A DNA stretch of 64,000 nt from Leptasterias polaris (taxonomy: Eukaryota > Echinodermata > Asteroidea > Forcipulatida > Asteriidae). Shown one piece after another: positions 8,943 through 19,803 of the stretch. Below the pieces are notes generated by a model. It saw only the letters and a program-made list of their open reading frames with translations, searched no databases and was not told where the DNA came from. The position numbers were made by a program, and so were the translations under genes. Location: NCBI GenBank assembly GCA_037783415.1, contig JAZGTN010000037.1:4588001-4652000 (forward strand), in the 5' to 3' direction. Within the stretch, counting starts at the first letter, position 1; each line of letters starts with the position of its first letter.

Positions 8943-11900
8943 ATGGCTGCCCTACGAATTCTTACTGGTCTACTGGTGTTCTCATCATGTCACCATTTGA
9001 TACAGGCAAGGAATTACACATTACAGACTGGTATTGGATGTAATGATGTGCTCTCAAAACATTTTGTTAATCCATGTGGCATGTTTCAGACTTGCTCAAT
9101 AACAGTGAATTTGTGTCCTACTGGATTCCACTCAACAAAACTTGCATTAACAAAATGGTCGAAACATGGGCAGACCTGTTTTTTAATCCCTGGACACGAC
9201 CCGCCTCTGGACATAACTGTATCTATGGATGTCTCTTTAAACCCTGGTCCAGTTAGCAACATTATCTACCCGGATGGAAATGGTGAAATGAGCAACCTAC
9301 ATACGAGCGAGTCAATCAAATATTCTCGTCATCAACTTTTTACAATTCGCAGATCTGCTCGAAGTGTGATTCAACATGAGAAACTTAATATACTTAAATT
9401 GAATGGAATTCTTCAATTTAGGGGCAAAAGAGCAGGCCGCCGCAATATATCGTTAAATGCAACAAATTCCGTGAATAACTCTCACAACAGAGTTCCTGTT
9501 GTGCAACCTCGCCAACGATTTAAAACTTTAAGTCTCCGTCAAATCGATCAGTCAGCCCTGATCAACATCCGGAAACTCCATTTACAGCCATGTCTGCCGT
9601 CTGTTGTGCTATCTAATGTACGAACTACCCTCCCAAACCCTATCAACAACCAGTCCGACTCTCGATTGAATCTGGATGAGGCAACTGACCGCTTTGAAAC
9701 CATATCCAATCTGAAGGGCCTAAGGATTGCACATCTTAACATCGTGTCACTTCTGGCTAAGGAGAACTGCAAAATCGAGATGTTAAGAATGGCATTGGCT
9801 GACAAACCTATAGACATTTTGTGTTTAAATGAAACAAGACTCTCAAATAAAATTAGTTCTGATGAAATTGCCATAGATGGGTATACAGTGTACAGACATG
9901 ATAGAAATCGTAAAGGAGGTGGTGTGGCCATATATGTATCTAAAGATCTTGAAAGTACCCACAAGTGTGAGTATGAAAGTAGTGATGTTGAAAGTGTATG
10001 GACTGAAGTTAATCTGCCAAATACAAAACCAATTGTTGTTGGGTCTATTTATAGACCACCTTCATCTCAAGTAAGTTTTATGGTTACTTTGGAAAGCCAC
10101 TTATCTCAAGTTGTAAATCTGGCCGGTAACAATGATATGGTCATCACAGGTGACTTCAACTTAGATTTGCTTAAACCCAAGTCAGCCAAAGTCATTACCC
10201 AATTATGTCAACGATTTCAATGGCACAATGTTATTGACACACCTACACGTATTACGGAGAATAGCTCCACATGTATTGATTTGATTATGGTATCTAATCA
10301 AAGTAAAGTATTCTCATCAGGCAACATCTCAGTCGGGTTTAGTGATCATAATCTTGTGTACATGGCCTTCAAAGCCCGTAAAGCTAGAGCTAAACCAAAA
10401 ACTATTACAACAAGGACTTTCCGTAAATTTGACATTGATGTGTTTAACCAAGATCTTAGTAATGTCAATTGGGACATGGTGTGTCAAATGAATGACTCTG
10501 ATATGGCATGGAGAGCTTTTAAAAACAAGTTTATTGAAATTGCAGATCAACATGCACCACAGGTAGAAATTCGTATTAAGGGTAATCCACCTCCATGGTT
10601 TAACCAGGAAATGTTGTCGTTATCTAATGATCGTGACTTTTATAAACGTGTTGCTCAGAGGAGTGGTCAATCTAGAGATTGGGATATATACCGTATCAAA
10701 AGGAACCATACCACTAATGCGATTAAACAAGCTAAGAAGTCATATTATTCTGATACTATAGAGCATAATAAGAATGATGGTAAAAAGTTGTGGAAAACAA
10801 TTAAATCTATTCTTCCAACAAAGGTCCGGGAGTGTGTTAAGACAGTTGTAGTAAATGGTATTGATATAAAAGAGCCCAAAGAAGTTGCCAATGCTTTCAA
10901 CAACTTTTTTACAGAAATCGGAAATAAGTTGGCTCAAACTTTTACCAATGATAACAATGAGAGTGTGTGCACAACTTTGAATTGTACAAATGAAAGTCTA
11001 AATTTCAGTGAAATTGATGAGGAATATGTTATTAAACAGCTTTCTACCCTTCAATTGGGAAAGGCTACAGGTATTGACGGCATTAGTGCTAGATTATTGA
11101 GAGCTGGGGCCTATCAGATCGTAACACCCCTTACACATGTGCTTAATCTTACTCTCCGCACTACTGTTATCCCACTTGAATGGAAGAAGGCTGTTGTCTC
11201 ACCTATTTTTAAAGATGGTATGAAAACAAACTGCGGCAATTATAGACCTATATCCGTCTTACCAGAGATCTCTAAAATCCTTGAAAGAGCCATCCACACC
11301 CAGGTCTATGAGCATTTGCAAAGAAATGGGCTTTTATCTACTGCACAATCCGGTTTTAGGCCTCGACACTCAACTCTTACTACAATAACTGATGTCACAG
11401 ATTATCTTTATAATAATATGGACAAAGGCGAAATAACTGGTGCCGTTTTTTTAGATCTGAAAAAAGCCTTTGATACGGTAAATTACAAGGTTCTTCTGCG
11501 CAAACTATCCTACTATGGCATTCATGGCAAAGAGCTGGCATGGTTCTCAAACTATCTCACCAATAGAGAGCAAATAACAATTATTAATGGTACTTGTTCA
11601 GATCCCAGACAAGTAACAGTCGGTGTACCCCAGGGCTCAATTTTAGGCCCACTTCTTTTTATTCTTTTTATCAATGACCTGCCAGACAATATTAGCAAGA
11701 GTAAGATAGTTTTGTATGCGGATGATACTGCTATAATGTACAGCTCTAAAAACAAATTGGACATCAATCGTGTTTTGAATGAGGAATTGAAAATTGTCTC
11801 TGAATGGATGAATAAAAACAAATTAACTCTCAATGCTTCAAAAACCAAAGTCATGACTTTTGGCACATCTCAGAAAATAAAAAATCTTAATAATCTGGCT

Positions 11901-12560
11901 GTTAAAGTTAATGATGATATACTGGAGACTGTGACCGAGTTTAAATATCTTGGTGTATGGTTTGACCAACATCTCAGATGGGACACGCACATTGACAAAA
12001 CTGCTGCCAAAATTTCTCAAAGACTTGGAGTGTTGAAACGGTTGAGTTGGTATGTTGACAAATATACACGTAATACATTGTATAATGCTCTAATCTTGCC
12101 CCACATTGATTATTGTTGCACAGCCTGGACTCAAGGTGCTGATAAATATGTTAAAAGAATTCAGATCCTACAAAACCGGGCAGCAAGATTAACATTAGGC
12201 TACAGGGTTAGAGATGTACATGTGAATGATTTATACACTGAATTAAATTGGATGCAGGTTCGTCAGCGGGCCGAGTACTTTAAAAACATCCTTATGTACA
12301 AGTGCGTTCATGGCCTGGCTCCGGAGTATTTGTCGAATGGTATACAATCTCAAATGAACACTCACTCCTATAATACCAGATCCAATACCGGTAACAACAT
12401 CTCTCACTCTGCAGTAAGAACTGAAACTGGCAAACGTTCTTTCAAATTCTCTGGAGCCAGGTCATGGAATGAGCTTCCACCTGCCATTAAAAGCTTGCCA
12501 ACTATCCTGAGTTTCAAAAAGCATGTCAAGGAACACATTTTAAATTCAAATGATCTGTAA
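8943..12560 (+). CDS. LINE polyprotein: AP-like endonuclease plus reverse transcriptase (1205 aa)
   Basis: The protein nicks target DNA and reverse-transcribes its own RNA at the nick. Residues 1-22 look like a signal peptide: a short N-region, then a hydrophobic stretch including ILTGLLVFSS. A cysteine-containing segment follows and ends in a 2A-like motif at residues 96-103. Residues about 258-475 form an exonuclease-endonuclease-phosphatase domain with HLN (264-266), catalytic E297, YRPP (370-373), GDFN (403-406) and SDH (467-469). The RT spans about 700-980: GKATGIDGISARLL (from about 705), NYRPISVLP, SGFRPRHST, LDLKKAFDTVN, VPQGSILGPLLF and the catalytic YADD at 925-928. The C-terminal part has LQNRAARL and SWNELPPAIK, typical of CR1/L2 proteins. 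All key residues are present and the length is full. No separate ORF1 is seen. The assignment to CR1/L2 rather than Jockey or Rex1 is by motif and 3' end; the exact clade is not certain. Confidence 0.92.
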   Translation: MAALRILTGLLVFSSCHHLIQARNYTLQTGIGCNDVLSKHFVNPCGMFQTCSITVNLCPTGFHSTKLALTKWSKHGQTCFLIPGHDPPLDITVSMDVSLNPGPVSNIIYPDGNGEMSNLHTSESIKYSRHQLFTIRRSARSVIQHEKLNILKLNGILQFRGKRAGRRNISLNATNSVNNSHNRVPVVQPRQRFKTLSLRQIDQSALINIRKLHLQPCLPSVVLSNVRTTLPNPINNQSDSRLNLDEATDRFETISNLKGLRIAHLNIVSLLAKENCKIEMLRMALADKPIDILCLNETRLSNKISSDEIAIDGYTVYRHDRNRKGGGVAIYVSKDLESTHKCEYESSDVESVWTEVNLPNTKPIVVGSIYRPPSSQVSFMVTLESHLSQVVNLAGNNDMVITGDFNLDLLKPKSAKVITQLCQRFQWHNVIDTPTRITENSSTCIDLIMVSNQSKVFSSGNISVGFSDHNLVYMAFKARKARAKPKTITTRTFRKFDIDVFNQDLSNVNWDMVCQMNDSDMAWRAFKNKFIEIADQHAPQVEIRIKGNPPPWFNQEMLSLSNDRDFYKRVAQRSGQSRDWDIYRIKRNHTTNAIKQAKKSYYSDTIEHNKNDGKKLWKTIKSILPTKVRECVKTVVVNGIDIKEPKEVANAFNNFFTEIGNKLAQTFTNDNNESVCTTLNCTNESLNFSEIDEEYVIKQLSTLQLGKATGIDGISARLLRAGAYQIVTPLTHVLNLTLRTTVIPLEWKKAVVSPIFKDGMKTNCGNYRPISVLPEISKILERAIHTQVYEHLQRNGLLSTAQSGFRPRHSTLTTITDVTDYLYNNMDKGEITGAVFLDLKKAFDTVNYKVLLRKLSYYGIHGKELAWFSNYLTNREQITIINGTCSDPRQVTVGVPQGSILGPLLFILFINDLPDNISKSKIVLYADDTAIMYSSKNKLDINRVLNEELKIVSEWMNKNKLTLNASKTKVMTFGTSQKIKNLNNLAVKVNDDILETVTEFKYLGVWFDQHLRWDTHIDKTAAKISQRLGVLKRLSWYVDKYTRNTLYNALILPHIDYCCTAWTQGADKYVKRIQILQNRAARLTLGYRVRDVHVNDLYTELNWMQVRQRAEYFKNILMYKCVHGLAPEYLSNGIQSQMNTHSYNTRSNTGNNISHSAVRTETGKRSFKFSGARSWNELPPAIKSLPTILSFKKHVKEHILNSNDL
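9228..9251 (+). other. 2A-like ribosome-skipping motif, non-canonical (DVSLNPGP)
   Basis: Residues 96-103 read DVSLNPGP. The canonical 2A core is D-(V/I)-E-x-N-P-G-P, so only the E is replaced (by S). 2A-like sequences are known near the N-terminus of APE-type non-LTR retrotransposons in several invertebrates, where some drive skipping and some act with a signal sequence. Here a signal-peptide-like start lies about 75 residues upstream. Whether this variant is active is unknown, because the E-to-S change could reduce or abolish skipping. Confidence 0.6.
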
Positions 12561-12783
12561 TATAAAATAAGGTCTTTTATGGTACATTTGGTGTTAATTT
12601 CTTGTATATTGAATTGGATTTAATTTGTTATTGTTATATTTTGGTGTCATAATTTCGTTTTACTTAATATGTTTATTTTTATAATCTTTGTTTAATAAAA
12701 TATGTACTGAGGGCCCCCATGGAAAGCAGTGCTGTGCACTGATTGGAGTTTACCCTCATTAAAGATGACATAAATAAATAAAA
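12561..12783 (+). other. LINE 3' UTR with poly(A) signal, hairpin and (ATAA)n tail
   Basis: AATAAA lies at 12694-12699. A perfect 6-bp stem, CAGTGC-TGT-GCACTG, lies at 12727-12741 and is followed by a short ATAAATAAATAAA end at about 12769-12783. This hairpin-plus-microsatellite end is the likely template recognition site for the LINE RT, as in the CR1/L2 group. The tail passes directly into the satellite array. Confidence 0.8.
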
Positions 12784-12889
12784 CTAGACTTGAGGTGTTT
12801 GTGTACAAACACGAAGCTGTTCCGGTTTTCTGATTCATAAACAAAATTTTACCCTTGTCTAACATTTACTGCTCAAATGGTTTATAACT

Positions 12890-13775
12890 GAAAAGAAATT
12901 GAATATCGGTTGTTTTGTTCTTGAGATGTGGTCTCACTTCCGGTTGAAAGTAAAGGTCATCATGGGGTCATGGTTACCCAAGGCTAATCTGCAATGCCCA
13001 AGGAGTCTATAACTGAAAAAAGTTTGAAAATCGGCTGTGTAACTCTTGAGATATGGTCCCACTTCCGGTCCCACTTCCGGTTGACCTATAGGTAAAGGTC
13101 AACATGGGGTCACGGTTACCCAAGGGTAGTCTTCAATGCCCACAAGTCTATAACTGAAAAAAGTTTGAAAATCGGTTGTGTAATTCTTGAGATATGGTCC
13201 CACTTCCGGTTGACCCTTAGGTAAAGGTCAACATGGGGTCACGGTTACCCAAGGCTAACCTTCAATGCCCTAGGAGTCTATCTGAAAAAAGTTTGAAAAT
13301 CGGCTGTGTAATTCTTGAAATATGGTCCCACTTCCGGTTGACCCGTAGGTAAAGGTCAACATGGGGTCACGGTTACCCAAGGCTAATCTGCAATGCCCAA
13401 GGAGTCTATAACTGAAAACAGTTTGAAAATCAGTTGTGTAATTCTTGAGATATGGTCCCACTTCCGGTTGACCTGGAAGTAAAGGTCAACATGGGGTCAT
13501 GGTTACCCAAGGCTAATATCCCATGCCCAAGGAGTCTAGAACTGAAAAAAGTTTTAAAATCGGCTGTGTAGTTCTTGAGATATGGTCCCACTTCCGGTTG
13601 ACCCGGAAGTAAAGGTCAGCATGGGGTCACGGTTACCCAAGGCTAATTTCCAATGCCCAAGGAGTCTATAACTGAACAAAGTTTGAAAATCGGTTGTGTA
13701 GTTCTTTAGATATGGTCCCACTTCCGGTTGACCCATAGGTAAAGGTCAACATGGGGTCACGGTTACCCAAGGCTT
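12890..13775. repeat. 130-bp minisatellite block, unit 1 (about 7 monomers)
   Basis: Copies of CACTTCCGG recur at 13199, 13329, 13459, 13589 and 13719. The spacing is exactly 130 bp within this set. Confidence 0.92.
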
Positions 13776-14434
13776 TTCGAGATACAGTGATCTCAAGATT
13801 GGCTAATTAAATATTCACCTCACTGTAAATGGGCAAATCAATTAATAAAAAAAAATATTACATTGAGAGTTAAGTTCATGTACTAAGCTTCAATTTGATA
13901 TAGGACCTAACTCTTTCATATTTGTATGCTTTAGGATATTAGGTCACATGCAAGGTTGTGTAAACAGGTTTTTTTACTTGAAATTTTGTTTATGAAACTG
14001 CTGTTACACGGGTCACCAACTGTTTCAGAAACGGTATGTTGACCAAAAATAACCGTGAATGCTCAGGCTTATACATAAGCCTGTGACGGTTACACGGTTA
14101 AGAGACAGATCTTACGGTTAAACGTTTACATTTATTTGTACGGTTCGAATAAACGTTGAAAAAATCACTTAAAAAGTGCCGCGTAATGCTGACCATAATA
14201 ATGGCCAAACACACCTATATCGTTTCCAATTTACACCTATATCGTTTCCAATTTACACCTATATCGTTTCTGTGATTACGGTTTTCACAGCACAATATCC
14301 CATAAAACACACACACAAATCATTCCAATTTACAGACTCGTAGTCTTTGTTATTTCATTACATCTGTGCATGTAGCAATATTTGTGAGAAACATTGCACG
14401 CTAGGGGGCGTTCCACAAAAATTCGTGAATGCGC

Positions 14435-14452
14435 AGGCTTATACGTAAGCCT
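14435..14452. repeat. Subrepeat palindrome AGGCTTA-TACG-TAAGCCT (representative copy)
   Basis: A 7-bp perfect stem with a TACG centre opens the CGGTTA-rich subrepeat. The same palindrome recurs several times in every unit (for example 20446, 20680, 57289, 57590). It is followed each time by GTGACGGTTACACGGTTAAG and further CGGTTA copies. Spacing between successive copies is about 234 bp in unit 3 and about 300 bp in B units. Confidence 0.85.
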
Positions 14453-15361
14453 GTGACGGTTACACGATTAAGTGACAGATCTTACGGTTAAACGTTCACA
14501 TTTGTACGGTTCGGATAAACGTTGAAAAATTCACTTGAAAAGTGCTGCAAAATGCTGACCATAATAATTGCCACACACACCCAATACTTTGTGTGCGGCA
14601 TTAGTTGCAAGAAACATTGAACGCTAGAGGGCGTTCCACAACAATTTATAAATGCGCAGGCTTATACGTAAGCCTGTGACGGTTACACGGTTAAGTAACA
14701 GATCTTACGGTTAAACGTTCACATTTGTACGGTTCGGATAAACGTTGAAAAATTCACTTGAAAAGTGCTGCGAAATGCTGACCATAATAATTGCCAAACA
14801 CACCTATATCGTTTCCAATTTACAGGTTTAATTCTTTATTTCATTACTTTGCGTGTGGCATTAGTTGAAAGAAACATTGAACGCTAGAGGGCGTTCCACA
14901 ACAAATCGATTGCACAGTTACCCGGTTAACCAAACAATAATCCTGTTAAACGTTTAAATGTTTACGTTTACTTTTAATTGCTGAGGCTTTGTAAGCCTGC
15001 CTGTGACGGTCACACGGTTAACCATCCAATCAACCGGTTGAACATCTACATTATTACGGTTCGGATAAATGTTGAAAAATCATCTTCAAAAAGTGTCGCG
15101 AAATTTTGACCAGAATAAATGTGAACAACCGTTCACATTTATTATGGTCGTTTCAGAAATTATTACGAGTTTACTAAAAATTAACTGTAAATGCATGTAA
15201 ACAAAAATGATGTTGTATTTAATTCGTAATCGTAAAAATTGTTCTACCCTGAAATGCCAATCGAGTATGTTATATTTGTTTAGGCTAAAACAGTAAATTC
15301 ATAAGGGATATTGTAATTTTGTCTCTTCCACAACCCCAAATCCAACACTGACCGTTTAGCC

Positions 15362-15493
15362 ATGAAAAACGATTTTCTCTTTACCACTCCTTTCCTCAAT
15401 CAGCTTTTTATTGCCTTATTGCAAGGGCCATCAAGTTTTGTAACTGATACATCGCGGTTTCCTGAAGTAATTCCTTTGCACAAGAAATGTTAA
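15362..15493 (+). other. 43-codon frame in A-type units (representative), function unknown
   Basis: Starts MKNDFLFTTPFLNQLF and ends at TAA after 43 codons. The same frame is open in most A-type units and a shifted or longer form exists in B units (for example 47343-47543). No family is recognised. The similarity between copies is at DNA level, so conservation of the frame may simply reflect recent duplication. Confidence 0.2.
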
Positions 15494-16464
15494 ACATATC
15501 GTTTTCCCGGCGAACGGGACCTAAGCGCATACAAGTTTGCCACCCCAAACCATGGACAAGAACACGGCACCCAAATTCTTTACGTCCACGGTGAAATCTG
15601 AATAACTATCTGACTACACGACGACGACGCTGCGCTGATAGCAAGACAAATTCTTTTCGATTCTTGTGAATGAACGTAGACTTGTGTCCGTCGGCGACAG
15701 GAATGATGACTCTATGTATATTCTACATAAACGTCTACAACACGGGTCATAAATGGGTTTAGGGCTTGAACGAATCTAGGAAACCCTAGAAAGATTGAGG
15801 GCGCTATACGAGTTTAACGGTGCGTTTTTTAAAACTTAAAAACAAATGAAAACAAATACTTTGTCGTTAATAAACACATATCAAATTCAAGTCAGAGTAC
15901 CCATGGCGTTCAAATTGCCTGATAATTATTTTTTTTTTTTCTACTGACAATGTTTTAATAAGTTTTGATGCTTTTAAACTGATCGTCTATAAAACCTTTC
16001 TTGTTTTAAGAAACATTTGTGAATCCAGGACGTTAAAGTTGAGCTTAATTGAAAAAACTGTGTTTATAGAAGTCGGATTTGTTTTCACTGTCTCCATGTG
16101 TTTTGTACACGGGCGAAAATGCGCAATAAATGACGTCATTGTGACGTCGTTCCACATTTTAGGCCGAAAAGCACATCTACAGTACCCAAGAAGTCTAAAA
16201 CTGAAAAAAGTTTGACGATCGGTCGTCTACTTTTTGAGATACAGTGCTCTAAAGTCTGGCTAATTAAATATTCACCTCGCTGTAAAGTGGCTAATTAATT
16301 AAGAATTTTAACATTTTTTACATTTAGAGTTAAGTTTATGTTCTAAGCTTCAATTTGATATATGATTTAACTCTTTCGTATTTGCGCTCTAGGATATTAG
16401 GCTTAAAGAAAAAACGTGTGCAAATGCTATGGGATTTGAGTGGAAACAAAGAATAATAATAATA

Positions 16465-19204
16465 ACTAGAGCTTAAGTGTTTGTCAACAAACACAGAGCT
16501 GTTCCTGTAATTTTCAAAGAGTTTAAAACTGAAAAGAAATTGAAAATGGGGTGTGTATAGTTCTTGAGATATGGTCCCACTTCCGGTTGACCCGGAAGTA
16601 AAGGTCAACATGGGGTCACGGTTACCCAAGGTTGATATACAATGGCCAAGGAGTCTATAACTGAAAAAAGATTGGAAATAGGTTGTGTAATTCTTGAGAT
16701 ATGGTCCCACTTCCGGTTGACCCGGAAGTAAAGGTCAACATATGGGGTCACGATTACCCTAAGGCTAAACTCCAATGCCCAAAAAGTCTAAAACTGAAAC
16801 AATTTTGAAAATCGGTTCTGTAGTTCTTGAGATATGGTCTCACTTCCGGTTGACCCATAGGTAAAGGTCAACATGGGGTCATGGTTAACCAGGGCTAATC
16901 TCTAATGCCCAAGGAGTCTATAACTGAAAACAGTTTGACGATCGGTTGTATACATTTCGAGATATAGTGGTCTCAAGATTGGCTAATTAAATATTCACCT
17001 CGCTGTAAATGGGCTAATTAATTAAGAATTAAACAAAAAAATTACATTGAGAGTTAAGTTCATGTACTACTAAGCTTCAATTTAATATAGGATCTAACTC
17101 TTTCATATTTTTACGCTTTAGGATATTAGGTCACATGCATGGTTGTGTAAACAGGTTTTTTTACTTGAAATTTTGTTTAAACTGCTGTTATATGGGTCAC
17201 CAACTGTTTCAGAAACGGTATGTTGACAAAAAATAACTGTGAATGCTCAGGCTTATACGTAATGCCTGTGACGGTTGCACAGTTAAGTGACAGATCTTAC
17301 GATTAAACGTTTACATTTATTTGTACGGTTCGGATAAACGTTGAAAAATTCACTTAAAAAGTGCTGCGTAATGCTGACCCTAATAACTGTGATTACAATT
17401 TTCACAGCACAATATCCCATAAAACACACACACATCATTCCCAATTTACACACACATAGTCTTTGTTATTTCATTACATCTGTGCGTGTAGCAATATTTG
17501 TGAGAAACATTGCACGCTAGGGGGCGTTCCACAACAATTCGTGAATGCGCAGGCTTATACGTAAGCCTGTGACGGTTACACGGTTAAGTGACAGATCTTA
17601 CGGTTAAACGTTCACATTTGTACGGTTCGGATAAACGTTGAAAATTTCACTTGAAAAGTGCTGCGAAATGCTGACCATAATAATTGCCAAACACACCTAT
17701 ATCGTTTCCAATTTACAGGCTTAATTCTTTGTTATTTCATTACTTTGCGTGCGGCATTAGTTGAAAGAAACATTGAACGCTAGAGGGCGTTCCACAACAA
17801 ATCAATTGCACGGTTACCCGGTTAACCAAATGATAATCCTTTTAAACGTTTAAATGTTTACGTTTACATTTAAATGCAGAGGCTTTGTAAGCCTGCCTGT
17901 GACGGTCACACGGTTAACCATCCGATCAACCGGTTGAACATTTACATTATTACGGTTCGGATAAATGTTGAAAAATCATCCTCAAAAGTGTCGCGAAATT
18001 TTGACCATAATAAATGTGAACAGTTACACATGTAACTGACCGTTTCAGAAATGATTACGAGTTTACTAAAAAATTACTGTAAATGCATGTAAACAAAATG
18101 ATGTTGTATTTAATTCGTAATCGTAACAATTTTTCTACCCTGAAATGCCTATAGAGTATGTTATATTTGTTTAGGCTAAAACAGTAAATTCATATGGGAA
18201 ACGATTGTATTGTAATTTTGTCTCTTCACACCCCCAAATCCAACACTGACCGTTTAGCCATGGAAAAACTAATTTCTCTTTACCCCACCTTTCCTCAATC
18301 AGCTTTTTTTATTGCTTTGCCTTAAGTTATTGCAACCGCCATCAAGTTTTGTAACTGATACATCGCGGTTTCCTGAAGTAATGCCTTTGCACAAGAAATT
18401 TTAAACATATCGTTTTCCGGCGAACGGGACCCAAGAGCAGACAAGTCTACAACGCCGGATATTTCTCATAAAACACGGCATAACAGGGCGTCGTCCACGC
18501 TAAAACAAAACTTAATAACGACCTGCAGATCTGAGTGGTGGTACACGACGACATGAACCTCAGAGCTACAATCTTTTCAAAATTTAAAAATTTGACTGCT
18601 TTTCGTATATAAACACATATCAAATTCTAGGCAGAGTACCCATGGCGTTCAATTTGGCTTAGAATATGGGTTTATTTTCTACTGACAATGTTTTAATACG
18701 TTTTGATGCTTTTAAACTGATCGTCTATAAAACCTTTCTTGTTTTAAGAAACATTTGTGTTATCTAGGACGTTTAATTTGAGCTTAATTGAAAAAACTGT
18801 GTTTCTAGAAGTCGGATTTGTTTTCACTATCTCTATGTGTTTTGTACACGGGCGAAAATGCGCAATAAATGACGTCATTGTGACGTCGTTCCACATTTTA
18901 GGCCGAAAAGCACATCTACAGTACCCAAGAAGTCTAAAACTAAAAAAAGTTTCACGATCGGTCGTCTACTTTTTGAGATAGAGTGGTCTAAAGTCTGGCT
19001 AATTAAATATTCACCTCGCTGTAAAGTGGCTAATTAATTAAGAATTTTAACATTTTTTACATTTAGAGTTAAGTTTATGTTCTAAGCTTCAATTTGATAT
19101 ATGATTTAACTCTTTCGTATTTGCGCTCTAGGATATTAGGCTTAAAGAAAAAAACGTGTGCAAATGCTATGGGATTTGAGTGGAAACAAAGAATAATAAT
19201 AATA
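16465..19204. repeat. Satellite unit 2 (type B, shortest)
   Basis: This 2740-bp unit has only three minisatellite monomers. The leader is a variant (ACTAGAGCTTAAG) shared with unit 10. CGGTTA subrepeats lie at about 17240-17960. The B-type hairpin region (GTTACACATGTAAC) is near 18025. TATATAAA occurs at 18606-18613, 28 bases before the ATG at 18642, whose frame stops at codon 7. CRE-like site 18870-18877. Confidence 0.9.
16510..16960. repeat. 130-bp minisatellite block, unit 2 (3 monomers)
   Basis: CACTTCCGG occurs at about 16578, 16708 and 16840. The last monomer grades into module M2 through a TTTGACGATCGG variant that also ends the 103-codon frame. Confidence 0.9.
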
Positions 19205-19299
19205 ACTAGACTTGAGGTGTTTGTGTACAAACACGAAGCTGTTCCGGTTTTCTGATTCATAAAAAAAATGTAACCCTTTTTGTCAAACATTTACTGCTC

Positions 19300-19803
19300 A
19301 AATGGTTTATAACTGAAAAGAAATTGAATATCGGTTGTGTAGTTCTTGAGATGTGGTCTCACTTCCGGTTGACCTGGAAGTAAAGGTCAACATGGGGTCA
19401 TGGTTACCCAAGGCTAGTCTTCAATGCCCACGAGTCTATAACTGAAAACAGTTTGAAAATCGGTTGTGTAGTTCTTGAGATATGGTCCCACTTCCGGTTG
19501 ACTCGTAGGTAGAGGTCAACATGGGGTCACGGTTACCCAAGGCTAATCTTCAATGCCCTAGGAGTTTATAACTGAAAAAAGTTTGAAAATCGGCTGTGTA
19601 ATTCTTGAGATATGGTCCCACTTCCGGTTGACCCATAGGTAAAGGTCAACATGGGGTCACGGTTACCCAAGGCTAACCTTCAATGCCCAAGGAGTCTATA
19701 ACTGAAAAAAATTTGAAAATCAGTTGTGTAATTCTTGAGATATGGTCCCACTTCCGGTTGACCCGTAGGTAAAGGTCAACATGGGGTCACGGTTACCCAA
19801 GGC
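19300..19803. repeat. 130-bp minisatellite block, unit 3 (4 monomers)
   Basis: Four copies at about 130-bp spacing. The second ETS-like arm is mostly degraded here (GTAGGT or ATAGGT in place of GGAAGT). Confidence 0.9.

Larger units (their letters stand above)
8500..12783 (+). mobile_element. CR1/L2-like LINE, apparently full length
   Basis: It comprises a putative 5' UTR (about 8500-8942), one uninterrupted ORF (8943-12560) and a 3' UTR with an AATAAA signal, a short hairpin and an ATAAATAAATAAA tail. The 3' end with its CAGTGC/GCACTG hairpin and short-motif tail, not poly(A), is characteristic of CR1/L2-group elements. The 5' edge is inferred from the end of DIRS homology and is uncertain by tens of bases. 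No flanking target duplication was found, as is common in this group. The absence of stops or frameshifts over 3.6 kb suggests a recent, possibly active copy. Confidence 0.85.
12783..16464. repeat. Satellite unit 1 (type A)
   Basis: The leader joins the LINE tail directly. It has about 7 minisatellite monomers, CGGTTA subrepeats at about 14060-15070, and an A-type hairpin with one mismatch at 15110-15147. The ATG at 15903 is followed by a long T-run that destroys the 103-codon frame. The CRE-like site is at 16131-16138. Its minisatellite block shares rare variants with those of units 7 and 9, for example a 2-base loss at about 13280 also seen at about 34062. Confidence 0.9.

Noticed and set aside
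9548..9964. 138-codon minus-strand frame inside the LINE
   Set aside because: A shadow of the endonuclease coding sequence on the other strand with no recognisable domain.
13130..13770. GGTTACCC in monomers as degenerate telomere repeat
   Set aside because: It occurs once per 130 bp, not as a tandem hexamer; there is no TTAGGG run anywhere in the window.
14140..14170. GGTTCGAATAA in CGGTTA subrepeats as a Pol III B box
   Set aside because: It is close to GGTTCGANNCC but lacks the final CC, most copies read GGTTCGGAT, and no A box lies at the right distance.
15030..15060. CAACCGGTTG in each unit as a Grainyhead/CP2 site
   Set aside because: It matches the AACCGGTT consensus, but it is one short palindrome among many GGTT-rich sequences; chance occurrence within the motif family is likely.
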